Shown here piece by piece: positions 33,461 to 46,923 of a stretch of DNA of 64,000 nt. The stretch lies in the NCBI GenBank assembly GCA_007922305.1, contig ML677364.1, positions 23,047,326 to 23,111,325 of the forward strand, written 5' to 3'. The translations under genes were made by a program, and so were the position numbers. Source of the DNA: Dermatemys mawii (lineage: Eukaryota; Chordata; Testudines; Dermatemydidae). The notes under the pieces were generated by a model. The model saw only the letters and a list, made by a program, of their open reading frames with translations. It was not told the DNA's origin and searched no databases. Numbering within the stretch: position 1 is the stretch's first letter; every line of letters starts with the position of its first letter.

Positions 33461-35579
33461 AATTCCTTTGTCTTTTCTAAACACTACCCTCCTAGCTCTG
33501 AAGTGCTGGCAGAACTCATTAACCAGGAACAATGAGATGAAATATGATCACATTATGTTTGTTTGCTCCCCCAAATCAGAACAGTCCTGTCTGCCAGCCT
33601 GTCCATCTGTCTATCTACATAGGAAGAGACATAAACTTTGCAGTGGATACTGTTGCAACACATTGTGTCTCTGCCTTAGCATATTCTTTCCAAGAATATT
33701 GAGCCATTGAGAACTGTCTCTAACCAGAAATGTGTGTCTTTCAAGGCCAAATCCTATGTACAAATTTGTCTAAATCTTGCTCCAAGTTTAACAAAATCAT
33801 CCTGTTCACTAGATAAGGAAGCCTTGCAAACCTTATTGAATCTAAATTATATGAAAGCTGATTTTTGTTTGGTTTGCAATGCAATAATAGATACAATACT
33901 GTGTGGAAAACAAAAGATACTCATTGAAGATCACTGTTAAAGAGAGATTTGCAGAATATACTAGTTAAAGATGAACAATGCTAAATGCAAGAAAGAAATA
34001 CTGTGTAAGTTTCTGCTGGGTTAGCTGATGATACACATCACACAGATGGATATGTTAGTGCTTCTGGGTTCCTCTATTGTATTCAGAGTCCGGGCTTCTG
34101 AACACATCTTCCTTTAAGTAACATAATTTTAAATTACCTTCTGTGCTGAGCTATGTTACTGTGATATTTGAATCTTGATCAAGCATGAGACAGGTTGAAC
34201 AGATAGCAATTCTATGTTTTACCTAGTCTTGTAAAATACCACAGACATATACAAATGTAATAAAAGTGACAGGATTACCCCAGTTAAAATAGACAGTTAT
34301 ACCAAAATAGAATGAGTTGCCTATTTTTGTTCACAAATGAAATAAAGTATCTTTTCCTTCCAGGGGCATCTTAATAACCCATTATGGTTAAAATTGGAAT
34401 TTTGGGCACCAATTTATTTTTTACTTATTTTTTTTCTTGGACAGTGGCTATTTTTCTAAAGTAATTTGTTTCTCAGAATCATCAACTTATTTAATGTCCA
34501 TTTCTAAAGTTTTCAGGCAGTCACTTTTTCTGGGGTGCTAAGTTGACTATCCCCACCATTTCCACGTCACATATAGCTCTATAGGCTAGGGTGATGTCTT
34601 ACTACATAAGGCATCAACCCTCAAAATATTCATTGACATAAAATATAGAATTATCACTATCCACCCCTGTGCTATTTCAAGATTCCCACAAGTAAATATT
34701 CTTGAATATTTTATCCTGCCTAATTTTTAATGATGCATGGGATGGCTCTTTCTCCAGTTCCCACAGGAGAATATTCCAGTAGAACAGACCTCACCATTAC
34801 AGTTGTTTCCTGCTATACAGCCTTAATTTTCTTTTGCTAATGTCCTCTGATTTGTCCTCCATTAGATCACCCTAAATAATTTCCCCCGTCCTTTGTAAAA
34901 ACTAAAAAAGATACATTTTTAAGCAAAACGAAATTTATTAAAAATATACACGCAATTATCAACTCAGCCATCCTTCCTCTCAACACATACATACACACGC
35001 TCAAGTCAGTTTAGGGTCAGGAGTTCATTATCCAAACGATAATTTTGGAGGGTGGGTGAAGAGGGTGATTATCCTACAGGCATCAAAAGATATGTTTTAC
35101 TAGAAGCTCAGCAAACACAACCTCAGTGCATTTTTCATTTTGATTTAACTCATTAATTGAGCCTCATGCCATTTCAAAATTAGCCAAATACTGTACTTTA
35201 TGAATATTTATTTCTTACTGTATCCTATTGTATATTTAAAAACATAAAATGATGGCCAGCACTATATTGTTTCCATTAATGAAATCGAGTGCATATTTAT
35301 ACACTGTGATCATAAAGATTTTGATTTTTCGTTGTATGAAAAAGACACTCAAGATAAATTTTGGGATGTCCAGCATATTCTATAGCTGATTCTACTGATA
35401 TTGAAACAAGACTTAGAGAATGGAAAACAATACCTGGAGAAGTAGCTACCCCAAAGCATTTGCCAAATATTAATGTTATTAGTGTATTATTTACTCTATT
35501 AGATGTATTCAGATGTAACACCTTTATAGAATCTTAACATGATACAAAAGGTCTCATTTTCCTGTCACTGTCACCAACA
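33461..35579. other. AT-rich intergenic DNA, no gene seen
   Basis: No recognisable gene, RNA or transposon. A pair of adjoining plus-strand frames at 33441-33940 matches nothing known. Confidence 0.5.
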
Positions 35580-35665
35580 ATAATCAGGTGTAATTCCATT
35601 GAAGTCATGGGAGTGAAACTGGTATAAAACTAGCATGAGACAGAGGAGAATCAGGAACATAGACA
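35580..35665. repeat. Old sauropsid repeat fragment
   Basis: ATCAGGTGTAATTCCATTG, AAGTCATGGGAGTGAAACTG, GTATAAAACTAGCATGAGA and AGAGGAGAATCAGGAAC occur in the order of a dispersed family in which GTGTAA words flank a CCATTGAAGTCAATGG centre. Confidence 0.55.
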
Positions 35666-38600
35666 TTAAAAGGTAGCATTGGTTTACAGAATGCCATTGC
35701 CTTTCAGGTTTTGTAATTCAGAGAATTTTCTTTATATTTTTAATTATTTAGTATTTTATTTCACTAACCAGAGATCTGAGCTTACTCAGTTTCCTATATC
35801 CCTATTTAAATCAAATACATAATTATTTTATTATTTGTCTGTTTCACATAAAATGGACAGCTATAAGTAAAATGTGTGGGAAAATGTTTGAAAAAACATT
35901 TCCTCTGTGGTACTGTTGGGAAAGGGTAATTATACAGTAAAGTCTGATACTAAGAAATTGTGGTGGCGTTTTGTTTTGTCCTTGACCTTGTGATAGGTTT
36001 TTAATAGATAATGTGGAATAATTACAGATGCAGTAAAGATTTGAATTAAGATTTGGTTTTATATTTTAAAAAATAGTGACTGGAGATTATATATACACAT
36101 GTAACTATAGTGTGGGCTATACCACACCTCAACAATGGCCATATTGTTTGTTTACTAGCTGGATGGTGTCACATAGCTACTACATCAAACAGCTTATGCC
36201 AAAATGTAATATGCTTACTATAACAGGCTTTGGTCTACCAATATGTTTACAGATAGAATGTACTAAAATAACAGAGAAATTTACTGTATATTTAAATAGA
36301 TATATTATGAATACTGTATGCTTGTCTTCAACAGCCATCATATTGCTGTATTACAGTTCAGATTTTCAAGTATTCAGGAATGTAAATATATTAAACAATG
36401 CATCTATTTGCACAAAGCATTCTTTATGAGGGGCATCCATGTGCTTTTAATCAGTTTCATGCTGAGTGAAAGAAAATTGTAAACTATGCATTAAAAGAAG
36501 ATTTAGAGAAAGTTATTTTGCTGTATCTACTGCATTCTAATTCAATGCTTCTCCTTTTGCTTTCAGTGATAATATACGTAATCTTCTAGCAACATTCATG
36601 AGGAAAGTTTGATGTGGATTTACACTAGTGGAGCTACATTACAATGGGTAGATTTAAGGTATTATAAAATGAGTTTTTGGATTTGTTACAGAGGTATGAA
36701 ACCCCTAAGACACAGGCAGATAGAGCTTCCAACATATGGCAGCCACTCTTATTATAAAACAAAACAGTGTTAAGTCAAAGTACCTGATTACAATTCGCTA
36801 GTGCTATGTAGCTCTGATAGCCAGGCTTATATTTAATACCCCAGAAACAATATCATTTATTTTCCTGTCTTCTTTTATCCCTTAGTTATTGGGTTTGTAG
36901 GCTTTGCAACCTTAAGCAAAAGGATAAAATACAAATTATAGAAAACATGAAAGTATAGAGAAATCAAATTACATTCCATACAATCCTTATGAAGATACAT
37001 CACACATTTCTGATGTGTAGTTTGGTCAAATTGCTATCACTGGAGAGCTTTAGTGGTTATAATTAGTAATCTTTGGGGAGTTACAGTAGCACACTTATTA
37101 TGTCAAAAGTGTTTAATTGAATGCAATAGTTAATTTCCAGATTTACAAATACATTTGATAATAATGCAAAGCTGCCAAGAATCTGACCTATTATCAAAGG
37201 TGCTAGAGTAAAACACGGGTATATGATACAGCAATATAATTTTACCATATAGATTTGCAGTTAAGTGTGATGCTATAGCTTTGGTTTCTTAAATTACCTC
37301 TTCACATATTATGTTGATTTTTTGGAGGTAGTGTATTTAATACCATGAGTCTTTGCTTCTACGTACATGGTATTAAATATTCTACATTAGAATGTAAGTA
37401 GCATATCAAATAAGCTATTTTAAAAAATCAAATAGAGAAAAATGTAATTCTGATAGGCATATCAAAGGTAAGATCACTAAACATTAATTTCCCAAAAACA
37501 AAATTCTGTTGGGGAAATTAAATGAGGGGCAAGTAGCTACTAACAGATAAATGTACATGAAATTCTTATGTATACAAGGTATCAAATAACTAGATAATTT
37601 ATCACCAGTCAAATTTAACACCATGTTTGCTTGCTTTGGTCTCTGGTTCCCATGCACTGCCATCTTATTAACAAGACTTTAATTCTAATACTGACAGACA
37701 AAAGTGTTGTACTTTAATGAACTGTCTGCTCCTTGCAGAAATCTGGTGGCAATGTAGAATGTTAGTTACAATAATGATAATCTTTAGTATTTTTAGCTTG
37801 TCAGAACCTGCAAAGCCAACAACAACCAGTCTTTTACTAAAACTCCACTTCATCAAACTAACTTAATTAGCAATTCAACTCCTTATTTTTGTTTTGGATT
37901 CCCCCCTGGCTACTAATTAAAGCTTAATCGAAACTGCTGAACTGAGGTTGTAAAGAATTCATTAATATTAAAATTAGCCCCAACAATTTTTTTGGGCTGG
38001 TGCAATTTGTATTTGTTACTGTCAAGGGTTTGAAACTCAGTCAAATTGTTAAGAAAACTGTACCAGAAATTTGCTGTATATTTGTATTATGAGCTGAAGA
38101 AATATGATGAATACCAATAGTTAAACAAGTAGTTCATGTTTTGGCCATACACTGTTCACATCACTTGTGCCGTTGTTTAATACAAACAGACAAAATATAT
38201 TTTCAGATCACTTTTCCAAAGTCACCCACATTTCTGTATCCTCCTAAGTGCTTTCATATTTTGGATAAAAGAGAATAAAAGGCTCGGGAAAAAATGCAGA
38301 GATTGATTTTATGTATTATCTTGACAAGATTAATATGTTTGAAAAATGAACAGATTTAGCACTTCACTTTGATTTTTCCACTTTTCTTAACATCAAAGAT
38401 TAGTCCAACTGCAATAATGGTCATTCTGAAAACTAAAATCAACAGAACTCTGAGCTTCCATAAAGGATACATTTTTGCTGGTAACATATCTCTCCGGTTT
38501 TTCTTTTCAAGGAAGGTAGTACATACTTTCTAAATTAAAATAAGCATGTCAGAATGTGCTGTAAGTTATTTAAATATATCCTTTTCTGAAATCAGTTTAG

Positions 38601-38930
38601 TCTTTATAATGCGTTTAAATTGTATTTTTAATTAAATTGTTTTAGCTTACAATAAGAAATCCACTTATATTTGAGAATTACTAAATACCCTCAACAATAT
38701 GAGTAAAAGTGCAGTTGTGTTTGTTTTTTGGTAAATTTTATGCAAAATGCAAATAGTTAAGGCAGCCTTTTTATAGAAGATAAAAATGATTTTCATAATT
38801 GAAGTTCACTTTTCATTTTAACTTTTGTACTTTCATATTTTTATCAGAACATGTATATTTATTTTACCCTACAGGAAATTTTTCCAGAATGTTTGTAGGA
38901 AACAAACTTGTTAAGACTAAAATATACAGC
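35666..38930. other. Very AT-rich, repeat-poor intergenic DNA
   Basis: No gene or transposon recognised. A 117-codon frame at about 36076-36429 begins at GTG and has no known homologue in my memory. A perfect 14-bp hairpin lies at 37334-37379. The block around 37860-37990 (TTAATTAGCAATTC, CTACTAATTAAAGCTTAATC) is homeobox-motif rich and may be regulatory. Confidence 0.45.
37334..37379. repeat. Perfect 14-bp hairpin with 18-nt loop
   Basis: TATTTAATACCATG at 37334-37347 is exactly reverse-complemented at 37366-37379. Pairing stops outside the arms. It is too short for a normal microRNA precursor. Confidence 0.85.
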
Positions 38931-41900
38931 AACTAATAATGGTTAACATAATTTATTAAATATAAACATTAAAATATATTTATATAATGCAAAACTTTAC
39001 AAAAATATACATGAAAAATTACATATGCATCTAGGCTTCATTTAAATAACATTTATGACAAAACAATCATGCACACATTTAAAAATCAACATATGTCCGT
39101 TTTTTACTCACTGACTAAATCAACAATGGCATACAAGGCACACAATTTAAAATCTTGGTGACAATTTCCGTGAAGTTATTTAAATACAATTTGACTTCTG
39201 ACAAGAGGATGTAATTTATAAAACAGAACATGCCTATCAGTGAAACCTAAATTTGCATAATGAGGATACTTTCATTTCTGCAAGCACAGTTTTTGACATC
39301 CCAACTTGGAGCGCTGGAAGAATCTGGTGAAAAGTGTCAATATACATAAATAGAAAAATGATGAATAAAATACCAGTAACATTTATCTGATTTGAGTAAA
39401 CAAAATACATTTTGCTTTCAAAAAATAATGATTTTCCAAGATGTGATAAAGTGTTTCTTAAATGTATAAAAGTCTAGCACTGCCTTTAGCTGCAGTCATC
39501 CTTGTAAACTAAGAGAGGTGTTTTGAGGTTATCATTAGATGACAAAAATACTGTTGTGACATTAATATTATGCATTTTTAATCAGTCTTTTGATTTAATT
39601 CTTTGTTGCATTTCCTATAAATATACTGCACTGGTAACAATAGCCTGAAAAAATTTGCCTTACCAGTTTCCTCTACTAGTTAAACTTGAAACTGGTTGTT
39701 AAATTGGCCATGTGGGTGTGACTACAATTTATTATTAAATTTGATAGGAAATAGTTGTGTGTTCCCTAAAAGTTTCAAAATCTTCATATCGGGTAAGCGT
39801 ATGTTCTGAATATAAATTCAACAAATGCTGGAACCAATTTCTTTTAATTCCGTTTCTTTTTTTCCTTCCCCATCAAAAAGTACAGTATCAGAAGACAATC
39901 AAAAACAGGTTATGTTTCAAAGCCAGAACTCAGTCAGATTGCAACACATCCATTTCAGGCTTGCTAAAGAAAATTTGGAGTGTCAGGAGGAAGCAATAAA
40001 ATAACATCTGAAACTTGAAAATTTAAAGGAACACTGTCAATGTAAAAATCTGATATTGTAAACAATCACATTCTTTCTACCTATGTTACTAACAATACCT
40101 TATGGAATTAGAAGTAAAGTAAGTCCAATTTATTTTTCATCAGCCTTACTGTTTGTTTATTTTCCCATTTCTCTCAGCTTGGACAATGATGTACATTTTA
40201 CTTTTGCTTAGAATTAGTTTCAGTTTGGGGTTCTCAGTGCTGCTGCATTTGAATTGCTGACATTACAAGGGAACTTCATAAAAACAACTGTTTCAATTGG
40301 ATTTTAAAAAATTCCAACAATATGGTAGCATTTATATTGGCCTCTGGTATAACTAAAAGCTTTTAAAAAAATGAGGGTCAAATTACAGTGGATAGTGTCC
40401 CTTTAATTCTAAAGGTAACTTGTTTATATTCAAATTAGAATACAGGGTAATGGGTTTTGAAAGAGTGTGCTTCATATGCTTTTGTTACATTGGTAGTTAT
40501 TAGACAGACTGTAGAACATACCATGTAATAAAATGAAAGAGGAGGAATCCAACCTTTATTTATTTAATATTACAGACTGAATAATAAATAAAATTACCAT
40601 CTGATACATAAATATGGCTACACTTTCATATAATGGTTTATTTACTTTAAACTTGCTAACAAGCAAAATATCCTGTGACAGTATTTATTTATTAAAATAT
40701 TGAATATTGTAGTTCTGAGTAAAAGTTGGGGGTTATTATACCACTTCTTACTGGCAGCTCTGAAATGTTTAATGTACAGATAATAAAAATGATAATTTGT
40801 TTATTCCAAATGCAATGGAGTTAAAAAAATGGAGGCAGAAACAGAAATTGCCTCAACTGCTTTCATCATTACCATTTTCATATAAGTATATGTTTTATAA
40901 ATAGTTTCAACCAGGATACTTCATCATTTGTCCCTAATAAAGCCTCTTATTTTCCCAACATAGCTATATGATATAGACCTATGTAGCTTTGTTCACAAAA
41001 TGCTGGAAAAATGGGATGGTTTCAACAGATTATGCATCCCTCATTTGTTTCTAGGCTGTACATCATCAGTATGTTGACTGATAGCCCTCCTTTTCTCCAT
41101 TTCTAATGTTACGGGTCTGAAAGATGCACATATAATGGTTTAGGTTTGAGAGCACTTGTCTTTATTTGGTGAGGGATGGTTCATGTGCTAGGATGTTTGT
41201 GAACATTCAGTAAATGCCATAGCTACTACTAAGCTACTATGCATTATCCTTCTCTCTGTGACTATGTGTTTTTAATGTAAATTCTTTCTATATGTACACA
41301 CACACACACACAGACATAGAGCTAACAATGTTCCATCCACAGAGAGATAACACAAAGGAAAAGTGCACATTATTAAGTGCTAGTATTTCACAATTAACAT
41401 ATGACTGAAATATCAGATCTCTTGAGCCTGAACTTTCCACATATGAAAGCAGCACAAAAAAGGATTCCATGTGTAGTCACTGATTGAAAAGATCAGCTCT
41501 ATAACAGCAGGTCACCCTAGGAAAAACAAGTCCTTTTAACAAGCAAACCCCCAAAGCTTACCTTATAGCTATAAATGTTATCAGCTATCAGTGCATATTA
41601 CTATTGGTCTCATTTCCTCAAATGTTGTTTCCAAATATTCTGGCATAAGTCTGAGATACATTCATGTTGTTGGAAGAGTTGTGAAGATCTAATGAAATTT
41701 ACTTTTTTAAATTACATAAAATAAAATATTTTAAATAAACTATTTTTACATGTTGGCTAATCTAAACCAGGAGGAGAATACAAAGAAACACTTACTCCAA
41801 TGCAACAAACAAGGGAGAGAGGTGAAAAGGACACAGAGCATATAAACTGTACTAGATTAGGAAGAAACTAGGTGCCTTTAATCTTATAGTCCTCCTTATG

Positions 41901-44275
41901 CCCCTTAAAAACCACCAAATACACTGTAAAGAAGTAATTTAGCTTAGTAAAGCTGACTAGCTAAATCAGAGACTATCTCAGTATTCTTGGGAAATATTAA
42001 AAGAATGGGACTGGAACTGTTTAAGCACTTGTTTATAGGAACATGAAGGAAAAGGCAATACGTTTGTTGCCAAAAGGTGGAAATGAATGAACGGCAGCAA
42101 AAATGACTAGATGTTGGGATTAATTTATAATATAAGTATTGCTTTTTAACATAAAGTAGCATACCAAGTTTTTTTCCCTCTGTGTTGTAAAAAAAGTTTA
42201 AAAATAAATATAATATTAATTAAAATACTAATGCAAAACATTTCTGGTCATGTAATTTATTAAATTCACAAAACTCCTTCTAAAAACTCAATATATATAA
42301 GTATAATCTTTTTCTACCATTGATATTTAATTCTGTTTCAAGCACTGATTGTCTTATCAGCTGAAGGATTAGTAATGGTTATATACCTAGAGTTTTCTGA
42401 TTGAAATGTATTACATTTTAAACATTAATTCATAGTGTGAATAGTTATATTACTATGCTAGTGCATTGGTCTAACTCACTAATAATCTCACATACTGTAT
42501 GTATTTTGTCTGCATTTAAATTTGCCTTAAAGAATTAATTGACACAATTGTTGTATTTGGCATTGCAGGGTATTTTCTACGATGTAATGATGGGTTCATA
42601 TATATACACACACAGCATTTTGCAGAAGTTTTGTTCACACACTAACAACAAATTATGATTATATTCAAAATACTTCCTCTTGACTAAGAACCCAGATTAT
42701 TGGACTACATTTGACGGTCTTGGGGAGATATGAGGGTGGTGGAAGAGAAAGCAGTGCACAATGGAAAGAAAGAGATTAACAAGCAACTGCGAGCTGGCTT
42801 TTACATTGTCCACTTTGCATCATCTTGTGCACTCCCATCAGTTTGAGTTGGGTGATCCCCCTCATACAGTGCACTGCGTAGGGATGATTAATATCCTCCT
42901 CCACACATCGTATGCTATTGGATGTTGTGACTGTGGGTGCCTTGCAGTGCTTTTACAAACACAACCTATACCCCTACTTTCTCACTTGAAGGAATTATAG
43001 AAATACAGCCACTCACACAGGTTTCATTTTGTAAAGTGGAAACCAAACACACACAGTTTGGGGGTAAGTTCTGCAGAAAAAATACTTCATATTTCTGCTG
43101 AGGCAAATGATTTTTGAGTAGGTCTCATCATTATTTCAGCTGGAGAATATGCCTTTACTGTTTGGTCTGTGCATTTGCAGTTCATATGAGGAAGTGTTAT
43201 ATTACTGTCATTACACAAACACTTAAGTGGGTTTATTGATTTGTTTATAAATGAGATGTCAATTATTCAATAACTGATCATTAATTTTGGGCAAATGATC
43301 AGAGACCCTTGAGTGAATGAAATGTGTTTTGTTAAAACATGTAGCACACTACTAGGCACTCATTTTCTTTTGCTATAGAAAAGCAGTGTTTTAAACAGAT
43401 TAATGAAATGCTTTAACACTACTAGGGCAAACCTATCAATAAAAGAATAGTTAAACACATACACAAGGGGATTATTATCTAGCTGTCTGTATCTTTCATC
43501 TAACCTGACACCTAGCTATGTCTTTTTTGTGGGAAACAATTTTTACTTACTTAAACAGCTTTCTCTTAATTAATCCTTCTCTCTTTTCCTTGCAGTTTAA
43601 GCTTTCCTAAACAGATCAAGGACTGTTCCTACCTACTGAGCTACTGCAACATTAGCAGTTCAGGATGATGTTTAAAAATGCTTGCATAATGAGGGTACCA
43701 TCAGTCCTTACATTTTTTAATTAAAATTCATTCAAAGTGTGTACTCAGATACCTTGTGTCATTACCCCATCATTGAATCTCAGATTCACTAATGATTAAT
43801 AAACAACATAACATTTTCATTCACTCCATCTGCATGGGATCTAGCTCTAAAATGTCCAAAGAATAAATCAAAGCAGAATTAAAATGACAAAATACAGAAC
43901 ATTTCAAGCTGAAACACCCTTTTTTAAATCACTACACACTTATGTCAAATACTGTACCACATATTTGATACTGTAACATCAGTGTACTGAGGTCCTTGTG
44001 ATTTAGTAACAAGACAGATATGAAACAAGCAATCTCGAGTTGCAGACTTATTTCTTAATTTATTTGCTTTTCTGGTCTTACTTTAAATTTCTGACCAAAT
44101 TCATCCCCGAGATAAATCCAGTTTCCATTTACTTTAGTAGAATTACACCAGAGATTCACATGCTGTGTAGGATCTGCATGCAGAAATTCCAAGGATGGTC
44201 ATGGGAGTTCTGTTAAGATCAGCAGTAGCGTACTGAACGGCCATAACTGTATTCTAGATTAGTTTTTAATTTTGT
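38931..44275. other. AT-rich intergenic DNA; possible 3'-UTR-like stretch at its start
   Basis: No gene recognised. At 38931-39330 the minus strand reads like a terminal exon plus 3' UTR: an acceptor-like TTTTCACCAG, a short frame and, further on, an AATAAA (see findings). A CA dinucleotide run lies at about 41295-41312. The rest is unique AT-rich sequence. Confidence 0.4.
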
Positions 44276-44277
44276 GT

Positions 44278-44475
44278 TTGCAGTGTTGTTTTACCTGTGT
44301 TGATCTCAGGATATGAGAGAGAAAAGGTGAGGTAATATTTTTTTATTGGACCAATTTCTGTTTGTGAAAGAGACAAGATTTTGATTTCCATCAGCCCAGA
44401 CATGAAGAAGTGCTCCAAAGAATGTCTCCTTCACCAACAGAAGTTGGTCCAATAAAAAAATATTACCTCACCCAT
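44278..44475. mobile_element. Inverted pair of Penelope-like element ends
   Basis: GTGAGGTAATATTTTTTTAT at about 44327, leading into TGGACCAATTTCTG, is mirrored at about 44421-44473 by CAACAGAAGTTGGTCCAATA and ATATTACCTCACCC. The left part also has the preceding GTTGATCTCAGGATATGAGA and following AGAGACAAGATTTTGA typical of the element end. The arms are about 50 bp around a spacer of about 50 nt that includes CAGCCCAGACATGAAGAAG. The family assignment is from recognised motifs. The palindrome is directly visible. Confidence 0.75.
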
Positions 44476-45980
44476 CTTGCCTTAGTTTTTATTTACTTAA
44501 TTTCCCATGTACCTGGTTTGATAAGCATAGCACATGAGAAATCTTTCATGTAAGGACATCACATGTACAATGTAAAAATATATTTTTGAGATGTTTTGCC
44601 ATCATGCTTATTAGACCAATAGAAGGACAATGAATAACACACAAAATCACACCCACAGCAAGCTTAGGGAAATGCACACGTTTCGCCACTACTGTAAAAA
44701 TGGATTGAAAAATGTATTTTTCTTTATGGGAAATAGCTTTTCCAGCAAAACTGAAATGAAGCAAAGTAAAAGAGGCTGATCCAGAAATGCAGCTTGCTGC
44801 CTTGCTTCAATGTGAGTGTTACTCATGTGATTGCCAAAGGCCAGTGTCACCACAGAGAGGATGGGCACAAGGAGAAAAAAAAAAGGCGATGTTCAAAAAA
44901 GATGAAAACAGGCTTGTCAGTTCCTCTCAGAGTTTGCCTCTCTTCTATCCCCATGTACTGCACATTAGCTACCAAAGCATCTGTTTTCTTTGTGGAGATG
45001 AAGTGGCATATTGGGGGAGAAGCATACAAGGAAGTAAAAAAAATCTAAGCTTTTGAAGGGAAATGGGAGCAGGAATAAAAGGATGAATTAGCTGATAGCT
45101 TAGTAACCATCAAATGTGCCGCATTCAGTATGTTTAGCAAATGACCCCCTTCCTCTCTCTCACCCCACCCCACAGTGCTGCTGAACATGGGTTTTTGATA
45201 ACCCCAAATGTTCAAAAATAATGAGTCTTGCTCAAAAGATTTTTTAAATAATAGGAAATATTTGGTTCTTTTTCTTTGCATTCTGTTTTTTGTGCCTCTT
45301 GAGTGGTCAGGCCACCCATTTCAAGCTTTCCTCTGCAATTGTGCAGCCTAGAAGTGGACACATTTAAACACCTGAAAGCTAAGATTCTCATATATTCATT
45401 TGACTCCATGGGCTGGGCCATTCAAAATGCCTTGAGACTCGCAATAAAACCCCAAGGCTAGAAATGGCAACCTTCAATCAATAGCCGTTATTATTCTAAT
45501 TTCAGCTGAAAAATTAATTTAAAGCAACAGCAAAGTCCATTGGAACCTAGATTCAACAGCAAAGAAGTTAAAAGGAAGGTTTGTAATGTTAGAAGTCCTC
45601 AAAGTTCCTGGTAGGAAAGAAAACAAGTCAAGAGTAAGCAATAAAATCCCTTCTCTGCATCAATTTCGTTCCACTGGTGCCCATCTCCTCAGACACATCT
45701 CTGAGCCTTTTGGAAGAAATCCCCCACCATTGCACTAGTATGGTTACATTTCCACTGGTGGAGACCATACAGGGAGGGCTAGTATGAGTGGGAAGAAGGC
45801 CCAGGCACTGTGTAATCTAGATCTACTCTTTGCCTCTGGGCACTACTGCAATACAAATAAGCGAATAAGAATCTTTTAGGAAAATGTTTCAGCACACAAC
45901 ATACAGTAATTGTTAACATGCTGGAGTTGATTAGCTTTGTAATATTTACCATTTTGCTGTAGTAACTTTTTTTGAGAAAA
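44476..45980. other. Intergenic DNA, no gene seen
   Basis: Unique sequence with an A10 run near 44875. Overlapping frames of 84-89 codons near 44790-45050 have no recognisable domain. Confidence 0.5.
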
Positions 45981-45984
45981 GAAA

Positions 45985-46095
45985 CTTATGGCCCCAGTTC
46001 TGCAGTTGCTGTGCTCTTTGCTGAAGTCACAGGGGCTCTGCATGGGCATAGCAATCTGTCCATCTGCTATCAATTGCACGATCAAGGCCCGAATG
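45985..46095. repeat. Palindromic sauropsid repeat fragment
   Basis: GGCCCCAGTTCTGCAGTTGC, GCTGAAGTCACAGGGGCTCT, GCATGGGCATAGCAATCTG and CAATTGCACGATCAAGGCCC. The outer GGCCCCAGTTCTGCA and TGCACGATCAAGGCC are mirrored. A hAT-type element is inserted directly after it. Confidence 0.5.
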
Positions 46096-46923
46096 TCTAG
46101 CCCAGTGTTTCCCAAATGCGGCCACCGTGGCCCAGAGGCTTTTCTTGTGGCCACAACCTCCGGGCAGAGCTGGGGGAGGAGAGGAGAGAAGTGGTTCCTC
46201 TCCCAGGTCTGCCAGCAACAAATGCCAGAGGAGCAGGCAGCTGGTGTAAGTTCCCCACCTTCCCAGGGGTGGTGGGTTCAGGCTTCCAGCTTTAGCCCTG
46301 AGGTGGTGGGTGCCAGGTTTTGGCCACAGGGCTTCAGGCTCCATCCCCCAGCTGGAGGGGTTGGGGCTCTAGCCCCAGGCTCACCCCCTCCAGCACCCCT
46401 GACCTCCACTGCCTCCCTACCCACCTCTCTATCCATGGCTTAATTTGTCCCCTGGCCTGCCAGGGCTGCATAAGTCTGCTGTGAAAAGACATATTTGTAT
46501 GTTTGTTAATGTAACTTCTCACTGCCTCCCAGCTAGCTAGTAAGTCTGCTGTGAAAAGTGATACATATCAATATACATATCAGTTTTCACAGCAGCAGCT
46601 TTACTAGCCAGCATGTCTAAAAAAAAGGTAGCCTAAAAAGTAAGAGAAACAACAACAAAAAAGACAAGACTGTGCAAAGCACCTTATTTTGTTTCTACTC
46701 TGTTTAGCTCTAGTAAAGAAGAGAGATCCCTGTACATTATTTTTATTACTGAGTCTGCAAAAACCCTACATAAATAAATCACAATGATTTAGACGTGTGT
46801 ATGTGCATATTTATTTGTTTTTCCTAAAGTTAATAAAGTATTTTAGGAAAAATTGTCAGAGCGGTTAGTGGTCACATTATAAGGCCACCAAAAAAAATTC
46901 TTGTGAGAACCCCTGCTCTAGCT
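46095..46923. mobile_element. 813-bp hAT/Charlie-type element with 8-bp duplication
   Basis: The element is 46103-46915. The left end is CAGTGTTTCCCAAA and the right end is TTGTGAGAACCCCTG (complement CAGGGGTTCTCACAA), the Charlie-like terminal pattern. The flanks GTCTAGCC (46095-46102) and CTCTAGCT (46916-46923) agree at 6 of 8 positions. The first 400 bp are GC-rich with frames of 105 and 151 codons on opposite strands but no transposase motif. The remainder is AT-rich, and AGTCTGCTGTGAAAAG occurs twice (about 46469 and 46541). Confidence 0.75.

Noticed and set aside
36076..36429. 117-codon plus-strand frame
   Set aside because: It begins at GTG rather than ATG, has no recognisable domain, and sits in AT-rich DNA without splice or promoter context.
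37334..37379. Hairpin as a microRNA precursor
   Set aside because: The 14-bp stem stops abruptly and the loop is long; no mature-arm geometry.
45988..46443. 151-codon plus-strand frame and a 105-codon minus-strand frame
   Set aside because: Both lie in the GC-rich part of the hAT-type element, where stops are rare; no transposase motif is present.
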